Assembly: GCA_964581825.1 (NCBI GenBank) | Contig: CAZORB010000004.1 | Coordinates: 1 to 64,000, forward strand | Source: SYIM01 sp964581825 | GTDB taxonomy: Bacteria; Pseudomonadota; Gammaproteobacteria; Burkholderiales; Burkholderiaceae_E | Direction: 5' to 3' | DNA: 64,000 bases | Part shown: one piece after another, positions 44,041 to 52,284 of the stretch | How the letters are laid out: each line of letters begins with the position of its first letter | Numbering within the stretch: position 1 is the first letter of the stretch | Position numbers and translations under genes: made by a program | The notes under the pieces: model-generated | Told to the model about the DNA's origin: nothing | Seen by the model: the letters and a program-made list of their open reading frames with translations, nothing else | Databases searched by the model: none

Positions 44041-44086
44041 TTGGCCGACCGCGCCCGCACCGTCTGTTGCGGTGCCGGTCGGCCAA
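44041..44086 (+). promoter_or_regulatory. strong hairpin between RTX gene and its exporter gene
   Basis: TTGGCCGACC pairs perfectly with GGTCGGCCAA, and inside them GCACCG pairs with CGGTGC around a TCTGTTG loop. No T-run follows, so it is probably an attenuator, RNA-processing or 3'-stabilising element that keeps RTX transcript above exporter transcript, rather than a full terminator. Confidence 0.6.
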
Positions 44087-44142
44087 TGACCGGGGTAGCC
44101 GGCCCCTGGTTCGGCGTCCACTTGCGAGGGGGTCGCCGCGCC

Positions 44143-45918
44143 ATGCCTTCCAGACCGCTTGAATCGATCGTGTCGCGCCACTGGCAGGCGCTGACCGCGG
44201 TGGTTGTCTTCAGCCTGTGTTTCAACGCGCTGATGCTGACCTTGCCGATTTACATGTTGTCGATCTTCTCGCATGTGCTCACCAGCAAGAATGCCGATAC
44301 CTTGTGGCTACTCACGATGGTTGCGGGTTTCGCGTTACTCCTGCAGGCCGCAATCGATGCGATTCGGTCACGGTTGCTCGTGCGGATAGGCCTTGCTGTG
44401 GAAGCAGCGACCGCACCTCGAATTATTGAGTCGCTGGTCGAGCATCCGCGCGAGCCGTCGTCAGCGGAGCCGCGCGTGCTGGCTGACGCAGCAGAGCTTC
44501 GCCGGTTCATCTCCGACACCCATTTGATGGCGCTGATCGACCTGCCCTTTGTTCCGCTCTACCTGCTCGTGATCACATGGCTCCACCCGGTGCTCGGTTC
44601 GATTGCGCTGGCGGGCGCGATCGTACAGCTACTGATCGCCGCCGGCGGCGATTTTCTGGTCAGACGGCCGATGAACGAGGCTTCGGAGGCGCGCGACCGA
44701 AGCCGGGTCCTGACCGAAGAGGTACTGAGGCACGGCGATCTGGTCCGATCCATGGGAATGATGGCTGCGCTGTCGACACGGCTTCGTCAGCTGGGAAGCG
44801 ATTCATTGCTCTGGTTTCAGCACAGCGCCGACCGGGCCTCGGGCCTCAGGTCGGTGGTTCGGGCAACGCGGATCGGCTTACAGATCGCGCTCTATTGCGC
44901 TGGGGCCTGGCTATTCCTTAACGATCAGGTGATGGTCGGAGCGATCGTTGCAGCCTCGGTGCTGCTCGGGCGCGTCATGACGCCGATCGACTCCGCTATT
45001 CCTGCCTGGCGCATGGCGTCGCGGGCTCAGGAAGCGATGAGAAGATTGAATACTCTCCTGGCGGCCCCGGTTGCAGAACCCGTCCTGGGTCGGGCGCAGC
45101 AGAGCCCTGACCCATCGCGCTTCGAGCTGCGTCGCGCGACGGTTCGCACACCAGGCTCTACGGCGGCGTTACTCAATCGGATCACGCTCGCGGCAAAGCC
45201 AGGGGAATTGATCGGCGTTGTTGGCGCAAGTGGATCCGGCAAATCGGCGCTTGGTCGACTGATCGCCGGGGCCTGGTTGCCAGCTACCGGTTCGCTTAGC
45301 CTCAACGGGAGAAGTGCAGGAGACTGGCCACTTGAGCAGCGAGCCGCGATGGTGGGCTACTGCCCGCAGGAGCCCCTGCTCTTTGCCGGAACGATTGGCG
45401 AAAACATCGCGCGGTTTGAGACCGGCGACGGATGGCGTGAGCCCATGCATCGCGCATCCCAACTCGTCGGACTAGACGGGGCGATGGCGTCGGTGCCTGG
45501 GGGATATGCCGCGCGAATCGCAAGCGGGGGAAGCACGCTACCTGCCGGAATGCGCCAGCAAGTGGCCCTGGCACGGGCGTTCTATGGTGACCCTGGGCTT
45601 CTGGTTCTCGATGAGCCTGCTGCCTGGCTGGATCACTCGGCGCAGCAGGCCCTGATCAAGGCGATTGACGGGGCACGAGCTCGAGGCGCGACAGTCGTGA
45701 TGATCACGCATCAGCCCGCATTTCTCCGACAGGCCAACCGAATCGCGGTGATGAACAGTGGAGCGATTGAATTGATTGGTCCTGCCGAAAAGGTGATGGC
45801 TCATTTGTCTGGCAAGCGGATGACCTCAGCGCCCGAGCCTGCGCAGGCCACCGTACCCGCGTCGCCTGTTTCGTCGCTGACTACACCGCCATCAGCCACT
45901 GCGGGAGTGCTGTCATGA
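44143..45918 (+). CDS. type I secretion ABC transporter, PrtD/HlyB type
   Basis: 591 residues from the ATG at 44143 (GAGGGGG ten bases upstream); the frame opens at 44041 but that is inside the hairpin. The N-terminal membrane domain has six helices (first FSLCFNALMLTLPIYMLSIF) and no C39 peptidase domain. The nucleotide-binding domain has Walker A VGASGSGKSALG, Q-loop YCPQEPLLFAGTIGENI, Walker B LLVLDEPAAWLD and H-loop MITHQ. The ABC signature is unusual: STLPAGMRQQVALARA, where LSAGQ or LSGGQ is normal. It exports the adjacent RTX protein with the fusion protein that overlaps its stop (ATGA) and a TolC-like channel not found in this window. Confidence 0.92.
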   Translation: MPSRPLESIVSRHWQALTAVVVFSLCFNALMLTLPIYMLSIFSHVLTSKNADTLWLLTMVAGFALLLQAAIDAIRSRLLVRIGLAVEAATAPRIIESLVEHPREPSSAEPRVLADAAELRRFISDTHLMALIDLPFVPLYLLVITWLHPVLGSIALAGAIVQLLIAAGGDFLVRRPMNEASEARDRSRVLTEEVLRHGDLVRSMGMMAALSTRLRQLGSDSLLWFQHSADRASGLRSVVRATRIGLQIALYCAGAWLFLNDQVMVGAIVAASVLLGRVMTPIDSAIPAWRMASRAQEAMRRLNTLLAAPVAEPVLGRAQQSPDPSRFELRRATVRTPGSTAALLNRITLAAKPGELIGVVGASGSGKSALGRLIAGAWLPATGSLSLNGRSAGDWPLEQRAAMVGYCPQEPLLFAGTIGENIARFETGDGWREPMHRASQLVGLDGAMASVPGGYAARIASGGSTLPAGMRQQVALARAFYGDPGLLVLDEPAAWLDHSAQQALIKAIDGARARGATVVMITHQPAFLRQANRIAVMNSGAIELIGPAEKVMAHLSGKRMTSAPEPAQATVPASPVSSLTTPPSATAGVLS

Positions 45919-47282
45919 TCAACTCGCAGGGAGCTCAACAGGGCGCACAGTCGCGCACTGAATCCGACCGCCAGCCAACCGCTTCGCAGACGCTGGAGCG
46001 GGGCCTCGCCCGAAGCAGTCGCCGGCTCATGCTCACCGGCTCGCTGTCACTCGTTGTTGGCGTGGGTGCGCTGGGTGCCTGGGCAACGCTGGCACCGTTG
46101 ACCACTGCAGCGCTTGCCAACGGCTATGTGAAGGTGGCTGGTGAACGCAAAACGATCCAGCATCTCGAGGGGGGCATTGTTCGTGAAATTCTAGTGCGCG
46201 AGGGGCAGACGGTCAGCAAAGGGCAGGTGCTCCTGAGGCTGGTCGACGTGACCGCCAAGGCGCGGCTGGCGCTGCTGATGGTTGAGCGTGATGCACTTCT
46301 CGCCGAGATGGGACGTCTTGAGGCCGAGCGGGATGGACGCCCGACGCCGATATTTTCGGACGTGCTCATGGCCCGGCGCCAGGATGATGGGGTAGCTCGC
46401 CTTATCGCAGGCGAGCTCAACCTCTTCAATAGCCGTCGGGCGTCTTTCCTGGGGCAGACCGAGGTGTTGGAGCAGAGAAAACGCCAGGCACGAGAAAAAA
46501 TCGAAGGCAGGCTGTCGGAGATTGCGAGCACGCGTACGCAACTTGAATTCATCCTCGAGGAGCTAAGGGGCGCAGAATCGTTACTCGAGCAGGGCATGTA
46601 CCTGCGTACGCGTTACTACGCGCTCAAGCGAACCGAAGCGAATCTTGAGGGCATGATTGCAAGACTGTCCGCCGACGTGGCGGAAGCGCAGGCGCAGGTT
46701 GGCGAAACCGATCTGCGTATCCTTGATCTGCGAAACCAGCTTTCGCGCGAGGTCAATGATCGACTACAGGATATCCGGGCAAAGCTACGCGATCTCGCAG
46801 AGCGAGTGGATGCTGCAGCCGACGTTCTTGCGCGTACCGAAATTGTTGCACCCGATGCGGGTACCGTGATCGGCCTTCAGGCACACACAGCTGGTGGCGT
46901 CGTAGCCGCAGGCGCTCCAATTCTGCAGATCGTTCCAAACGACGACCGGCTCGTGGTTGAGGCCCAGGTACAGCTTCAGGATATCAACCGCATCTGGCCA
47001 GGTATGCCTGCAGAGGTTCGATTCTCGGCGTTTAACAGCCGAGCCACGCCAGTGTTCGCAGCCCGGGTGAGTCGGGTGTCACCCGATCGGTTTGTTGATG
47101 CCGCGCGCCAGCGTGCGTACTTTGTGGCGCAGGTAGAGATTGATCGCAGCCTGGCGGGCGCGATTGAACTGCAGCCCGGCATGCCGGCTGAGGTGTACTT
47201 TGTAGAAGGCAAGCGGACACCGCTCGATTATCTGGTCAAGCCCGTTAGAGAGCAGCTACGCCGCGCGATGACCGAGCGCTGA
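45915..47282 (+). CDS. HlyD/PrtE-family membrane fusion protein of type I secretion
   Basis: 455 residues. One N-terminal membrane helix (LMLTGSLSLVVGVGALGAWATLAPL, about residues 38-62), a lipoyl half-motif (GGIVREILVREGQTVSKGQVLLRL), a long coiled coil (about 105-300), the second half (IVAPDAGTVIGLQAHTAGGVV), a beta-barrel part, and a C-terminal PGMPAEVYFVEGKRTPLDYLVKP that is diagnostic for the family. It bridges the ABC transporter to the outer-membrane channel. Start overlaps the transporter stop. Confidence 0.95.
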   Translation: MINSQGAQQGAQSRTESDRQPTASQTLERGLARSSRRLMLTGSLSLVVGVGALGAWATLAPLTTAALANGYVKVAGERKTIQHLEGGIVREILVREGQTVSKGQVLLRLVDVTAKARLALLMVERDALLAEMGRLEAERDGRPTPIFSDVLMARRQDDGVARLIAGELNLFNSRRASFLGQTEVLEQRKRQAREKIEGRLSEIASTRTQLEFILEELRGAESLLEQGMYLRTRYYALKRTEANLEGMIARLSADVAEAQAQVGETDLRILDLRNQLSREVNDRLQDIRAKLRDLAERVDAAADVLARTEIVAPDAGTVIGLQAHTAGGVVAAGAPILQIVPNDDRLVVEAQVQLQDINRIWPGMPAEVRFSAFNSRATPVFAARVSRVSPDRFVDAARQRAYFVAQVEIDRSLAGAIELQPGMPAEVYFVEGKRTPLDYLVKPVREQLRRAMTER

Positions 47283-47286
47283 TATC

Positions 47287-47330
47287 AGCGTCAGACGGGC
47301 ATGGCGCAGGCCCGTCTGACGCTTCTGTTA
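47287..47330 (+). terminator. terminator of the RTX secretion operon
   Basis: A 13-bp perfect stem (GCGTCAGACGGGC with GCCCGTCTGACGC) around a 9-base loop, followed by TTCTGTT. It begins 5 bases after the fusion-protein stop and may act in both directions, since the FnIII lipoprotein gene converges on it. Confidence 0.85.
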
Positions 47331-48479
47331 ACTAGCGGTGCTGTCCTTCCAACACAGTACCGGCTCGCCGCAGTCAAACGACCCGCCGCCACCCGAGCCA
47401 CCGCCAGATCCGCCGCCGTCTGAACTGTCGTCACCTGATGTGGTCGATACCTCCGCGGAGGGCGCACTTTCACCTGCAGCGGTGAGGGCGGTGACGATGT
47501 AGTAATAGGTGATTCCGCCGATGGGCACTGCATCAATCAGGCTGGTTTGGGTGGAGCCATCGATACGTGTGGCCGCAGCGAGATTGCCCACGATGTCAGG
47601 CTGCGTCGATCGATAGATGCGGTACCCGATAATCTCGGCAGAGTTTGCCGGTGTGGTGGGTACCAACCAGGACAACAAGATTGATCGCGCGTTGTCGGGG
47701 CTCGCTTGCGCGGTTAGATCGCGCGGGGCGCCAGGAACCGGGATTCGCGGCGTGGCCGATACCTGCGCAGACACCGGGCCTTCGCCCCCTGCACCCACTG
47801 CTGTCACCACGTAGTAATACGGAGTGCCGTTCTGAAGACCCGCGTGCAACAGTGGACCAGCCGTCAGGTCAACGACCGTGCTGGTCGCTTTACTCACACC
47901 GGGCTGAGTGGACCAGTACACGCGGTAGCGCTCGGCCTGCGGCACCGCTTGCCATGACACCGTGTTGCTTGAATCGCCAGGCAGTGCGGTAACCCCCGCT
48001 GGCGCACCAGGCGGCAGCAGCGCCGATACCTCGGCCGACGGCGGGCTCACGCCGGCACTGTTCACAGCGGTGACAACGTAGTGATACGGTTTACCTGCCG
48101 AGAGCCCCTCGTGGACGAAGGGTGAGGTGACCTCTTGAATCGCCTGCCCGGTGGCGGGTGTGACCCCGCGGGTTTCCGACCAATAAATAATGTAGCCATC
48201 CGCGCCTTTAGAGGGCGCCCAGGTCAGCGTCACGGTGGGGCTGTTTCCAGCCTTTGCAACCAGTCCGGCGACTGCCTCGGGTGGCGTCTTCACAGCGCCC
48301 ACCTCGCCAGTTGGGGCGTCGCTGCTACCGCCTCCGCCGCCAGAGCCGCAGGCTACCAGTACGCTGACCGACATTAACGCCAGCGCCGATCGCCATGAAG
48401 TGCGTGGGGCGCAACGTGATGACGCGCCGCCACACCAGCGCGCGCCACGACGGTATCCGGAGGATGTGTGCTCAAGCAT
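47328..48479 (-). CDS. lipoprotein with three fibronectin type III domains
   Basis: 383 residues. A long Arg-rich N-region precedes a hydrophobic stretch and lipobox LVAC (Cys44). Three FnIII domains follow (about 66-155, 157-244, 248-347), each with the W...YRVYWSTQPGV and PYHYVVTAVNSAG pattern. Then come a Gly/Ser linker and a short tail with two cysteines (CGEPVLC). AGGAG upstream of the ATG supports the start. Probably a surface or periplasm-facing adhesive or carbohydrate-binding scaffold. It converges on the type I secretion operon across a shared terminator; partnership with the RTX protein is only suggested by position. Confidence 0.85.
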   Translation of the reverse strand: MLEHTSSGYRRGARWCGGASSRCAPRTSWRSALALMSVSVLVACGSGGGGGSSDAPTGEVGAVKTPPEAVAGLVAKAGNSPTVTLTWAPSKGADGYIIYWSETRGVTPATGQAIQEVTSPFVHEGLSAGKPYHYVVTAVNSAGVSPPSAEVSALLPPGAPAGVTALPGDSSNTVSWQAVPQAERYRVYWSTQPGVSKATSTVVDLTAGPLLHAGLQNGTPYYYVVTAVGAGGEGPVSAQVSATPRIPVPGAPRDLTAQASPDNARSILLSWLVPTTPANSAEIIGYRIYRSTQPDIVGNLAAATRIDGSTQTSLIDAVPIGGITYYYIVTALTAAGESAPSAEVSTTSGDDSSDGGGSGGGSGGGGSFDCGEPVLCWKDSTAS

Positions 48480-48587
48480 GGTCCTGAATCTCCTGGGTAG
48501 AGAGGCCTGTTAAGCCTCGACCCGCGAGTGTTTCAGGCGCCTGCCCCGCTCCGGTTGACCAGAGGCAAGCGGACCATGCTGAAGGGT

Positions 48588-50218
48588 TTAACGCATCACA
48601 AAAGGATTAGAAGGTACGCCCTCAGCGTATGAAATCCAGGTGCTCTTGGTCTCAAGATAATGACGAACCGCGTCGAGACCGCTTTCGCGCCCGATCCCCG
48701 AACGCTTCATGCCGCCGAAGGGCATCATGTAGCTGACCGCGCGATAAGTGTTTACCCAGACCGTTCCAGCCTTCAGCGCTTTGGACATTCGCACGGCACG
48801 CCCGATGTTCTCGGTCCACACCCCGGCGGCCAGGCCATAGACGGTATCGTTGGCAAGGCGGATCGCGTCTGCTTCATCGTCAAATCCAATGATCGATAGC
48901 ACTGGCCCGAACACCTCCTCACGAGCAATCCGCATCTCGGGTGTGACGTCGGTGAAGATCGTGGGTTCGACAAACTGGCCGCCTGGCATGTTGGGTGCCG
49001 GCGCACCGCCCAGTACGCAGCGCGCACCCTCGGCTTTGGCAATGTCGATGTAGTCGAGGATTTTTTTATATTGCGCGGGCGTGGTGACGGGACCGATGTT
49101 GGTCTGAGCGTCCATCGGGTCGCCTTTTTTGGCGGATAGACCGAGTTCGACCAAGCGCTTGGTGAAGTCGTCTTTGATCGAGTTCTGCACCAGCAGTCGC
49201 GACCCCGCGATACAGGTTTGGCCGGTTGCGGCAAAAATGCCAGAGATGACGCCAGCAGCCGCCTTGTCAAGGTTGGCGTCGGCAAACACGATGTTAGGAG
49301 ACTTGCCGCCCAGCTCGAGCGTGACGCGCTTCATGGTTCGGGCTGCCTGCGCATAGATGGCTGCACCGGTAGTGTCCGATCCGGTGAAGGTGATCTTGGC
49401 GACATCAGGATNNNNNNNNNNNNNNNNNNNNNNNNNNNNNNNNNNNNNNNNNNNNNNNNNNNNNNNNNNNNNNNNNNNNNNNNNNNNNNNNNNNNNNNNN
49501 NNNNNNNNNNNATGGCTGCACCGGTAGTGTCCGATCCGGTGAAGGTGATCTTGGCGACATCAGGATGATCGACCAGTGCGGCGCCTACCGTGGGCCCCAA
49601 TCCGGACACAACATTGAATACCCCATCTGGAAACCCCGCTTCTTTGGTGAGCTGCGCGAACTCAAGCGTTGAGGCGGAGGTGAATTCGGAGGGCTTGACG
49701 ACGACCGCGCAGCCGGCGGCGATGGCTGGTGCGCATTTCCATGCAATAAAGAGAAGCGGCGAATTCCACGCGGTGAGTGCCCCCACCACACCCACTGGCT
49801 CCTGAGTGGTGAACGCAAAGTGCTCGGGCTTATCGATGGGCACCACGCCGCCTTCGAGCTTGTCGGCCAGGCCGCCGAAATAGCGCCACCACTCGGGGTG
49901 ATAGTTCAGTTGGCCGCGCATTTCGGACAGGAGCTTGCCGTTGTCGCGAACCTCGATTTCGGCCAGTCGCTGAGCGTTGGCTACCACCAGATCAGCAAGC
50001 CTCAACATCATCTTGCCGCGCTCGGTCGGCGACATCTTCGAGTAAGGCCCCGCGCTCATCGCGCGTTTGGCTGCCTGCACCGCCCGGTCCACGTCCTTTG
50101 CGCTTCCCTTGGGGATACGAGCCCATGCCTGTCCGGTGTAGGGATTGATCGTATCCATCCACTCGCCGTCGAGCGGCTCGACGTATTGATTGTCGATGAA
50201 GTGGTGATAAGTCTTCAT
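48588..50218 (-). CDS. aldehyde dehydrogenase family protein (interrupted by a false assembly gap)
   Basis: NAD(P)-dependent aldehyde dehydrogenase: VGVVGALTAWNSPLLFIAWKCAPAIAAG, ITFTGSDTTGAA, VTLELGGKSPNIVF (catalytic Glu), GQTCIAGSRLLV (catalytic Cys), EEVFGPVLSI and PFGGMKRSGIGRESG. The 100-N gap at 49412-49511 splits it, but the 55 bases on each side (49357-49411 and 49512-49566) are identical. Collapsing one copy and the N run removes 155 bases, leaving 1476 bases, a clean 491-codon frame plus stop. The gene is therefore probably intact in the organism. Substrate not evident. Confidence 0.93.
49412..49511. other. assembly gap (100 N) flanked by identical 55-bp copies
   Basis: The sequence 49357-49411 is repeated exactly at 49512-49566. 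This is the mark of two contigs that share a k-mer-length overlap which the scaffolder did not merge. No sequence is likely to be missing. Confidence 0.93.
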
Positions 50219-50287
50219 GCGGGTCTCCGGGGGGAATAAGGTGAGGCTGGATGACGCGCGTGATCTTAATCGGGCGTGCGGTCGATG

Positions 50288-51343
50288 TCAGCGCGGCGGA
50301 TCGATATCGGCGCCCGCAGCACGGCGCCAAAGCCAGTCGAGCGCCTGGGCAATGGGCACACTGCCTCGTCCGCCGACCGCGCGCGGTGGGGTCTCGGTGA
50401 GAGCCGAGCCACGCTGAGCAACGACAAAGGAAAATACGTAAGCGGGTTCCTGCCCCATTCGCAGGTCGGTGATTCGTATCGCACCCGCATGTTCGTCGAT
50501 TCGAGTAAAGCCATCACTGAAGGTGTTGAGCGCTTTGACCGAGGCAAGTCGCATGGCTTCAGACCGCAGTGCAGGGTTGATCGGGTAACTGCTGAACCGG
50601 ACCGGACGCCTGCCATCGAGCAGGGAATAAAAGCCTTCGTCGTACCGATCCTCGCGCATCACAACGACACGCCACAGCACGGTGTTGAACGGTGTGGGTG
50701 TCACCAGTATGGCGCTGCGTGGTGGGCGCGCACCGTTGGCGGCGAGGCTTGTCTCAACCTGCTGGGTGACATAAAGCTGAGCGGCTACGCTCCAGGCGAG
50801 GTAGAGCGATGACAGGATCAGGCCAACGGTGTTCGAGCGAAGCCCATGCGGTGATCGGGACAGGCTTGATATCAACACGCCTGCCAGAAGCGGTAGGGTG
50901 TACAGCGGATCAATAATGAAGATGCTGCCGAGGCCATAGGCGCTTTCGGAGAGCGGGCGCGCGAGCTGGGTCCCGTAAATGGTCATGCCATCGAGCAGCG
51001 CATGGGTAATCAGTACCAGCCATACCATCAGGCACCAGTGACCAAAGTGCGGCGCTGCGCGCGCCGGGGATAAGGCCGGCGGATGCGATCGCCGTATCCG
51101 GTGCGTCAACATCAATGCCCCAGCGATCGCTGGTGTGGCGGCTGTCTGCCAGATCAGGGCATGGGAATGCGCGCGATGCAGCAGCATATTGCTGAGTGCG
51201 TTGCCATGATCAATCAGCGCATCCAGATCAGGCAGCGTGCCGCAAAACCCACCCCAGAGGGCGGACTGCCAGATGGGCATACGCCGTCTCATCACTGCGA
51301 CGCTTACCGCAGCGCCCAGCGTGAATTGGGTGACTGAGTCCAT
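50288..51343 (-). CDS. YdjM-like membrane-bound metal-dependent hydrolase
   Basis: 351 residues. The family N-terminus MDSVTQFTLGAAVSVAVM with GTLPDLDALI and HRAHSHALIW carries the conserved His/Asp residues, followed by several membrane helices (HWCLMVWLVLITHALLDGMTIYGTQ, PLYTLPLLAGVLIS, VGLILSSLYLAWSVAAQLYVTQ). The C-terminal third is soluble (WRVVVMREDRYDEGFYSLLDGR). E. coli YdjM is LexA-controlled; no LexA box was noticed here. Enzymatic role unproven. Confidence 0.85.
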   Translation of the reverse strand: MDSVTQFTLGAAVSVAVMRRRMPIWQSALWGGFCGTLPDLDALIDHGNALSNMLLHRAHSHALIWQTAATPAIAGALMLTHRIRRSHPPALSPARAAPHFGHWCLMVWLVLITHALLDGMTIYGTQLARPLSESAYGLGSIFIIDPLYTLPLLAGVLISSLSRSPHGLRSNTVGLILSSLYLAWSVAAQLYVTQQVETSLAANGARPPRSAILVTPTPFNTVLWRVVVMREDRYDEGFYSLLDGRRPVRFSSYPINPALRSEAMRLASVKALNTFSDGFTRIDEHAGAIRITDLRMGQEPAYVFSFVVAQRGSALTETPPRAVGGRGSVPIAQALDWLWRRAAGADIDPPR

Positions 51344-51412
51344 AGTCGATGAAAGCTTCTCGTTGCCGCGCGCGATCGGTTTTGCGCAGCGTGACCCGCA
51401 ACAACGGGCGGG

Positions 51413-51653
51413 TTACTGGCCCGGGAGCAGGCGCCCGAACGGCTGGCCTTTGCTCGTACCCGAGGCAATGACGCAGAGGTTACCCTCGACGTTACATACC
51501 TCGGTATATCGCCTTGAAAACTGTTGCTCGGTCTGGTCGACGTGCATTTCCGCGACGACCTGAACCAGTGGGACGAGCGCCGCAACTAACGCGGCCAGCA
51601 CGAGGATCAGATCGAAAATGACGCGGGGATGTCTCACGCCGTGCGAAAAAAAG

Positions 51654-51664
<11 letters not shown>
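51413..51664 (-). CDS. small membrane-anchored hypothetical protein
   Basis: 83 residues with one membrane helix near the N-terminus (VIFDLILVLAALVAALVPLVQVV) and a C-terminal part of about 45 residues with two cysteines (EVCNVEGNLC). No family recognised. The ATG at 51664 lies 11 bases inside the tRNA-Met gene, so a GTG at 51637 could be the true start. Its reality rests mainly on an intact signal-anchor and base composition. Confidence 0.5.
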
Positions 51665-51730
<66 letters not shown>

Positions 51731-51780
51731 GAACCCGAAAGTTTATCGGGCTACGGATGAGCTTGTCAAAAACCGGGTCT

Positions 51781-52152
51781 CTAGCGGCCTCCGCCAGCCG
51801 ACCCAGGGCCCGAGCGAAAGCCTGGGCCTGGCCCTGGCCCAAGCCCCTGGCCACGCGGCGGGGGTTCCTCGGGCAGCATCATGCCGCGCTCTTTTGCGCG
51901 AGCGCGCATGTGTTCATGGTGGGCGCGTCGGATTTGCTCGCGCTCCTGCTCGGTTGCCGCGGCCCGAAGCCGCGCGCGATGATCATCGCGCTCCTGCTCC
52001 GTCATCATGTGGCTGGCGTAAATCGGCTCCTCGGGAATCGGCTGGACAGGCTTCTGTGCCTGCGCGAGTTGAGCGGGTTCAGCGGCTTGTGCCGTGGCGG
52101 CAATGATCAGCGCAGCCAGCGCAGTGATGGCTGATATCGATCGGATGTTCAT
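51781..52152 (-). CDS. small exported protein with Arg/Glu/His-rich helix
   Basis: 123 residues from the ATG at 52152 (GGAGG six bases upstream). Signal peptide ending in ATAQA, a Pro-rich segment, then a charged helical stretch YASHMMTEQERDDHRARL and ATEQEREQIRRAHHEHM, and a Pro/Gly-rich tail. Similar MTEQER...HHEHM...RAKERG proteins are widespread in Proteobacteria; their role is not known to me. The histidines suggest metal binding or a Spy/CpxP-like chaperone; both are guesses. Confidence 0.8.
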   Translation of the reverse strand: MNIRSISAITALAALIIAATAQAAEPAQLAQAQKPVQPIPEEPIYASHMMTEQERDDHRARLRAAATEQEREQIRRAHHEHMRARAKERGMMLPEEPPPRGQGLGPGPGPGFRSGPGSAGGGR

Positions 52153-52284
52153 GGCGTCCTCCGTTCGCATCTGGATGAACAGAGTGATGTGAACCTAGGA
52201 CGGACGCCGAGCATTTGCCCGATGGCAATAGGACTAGAGAGCGCCGCGGGGTTTCCGCTGAAAGGCTGGCGCGCCGCACGGCGC

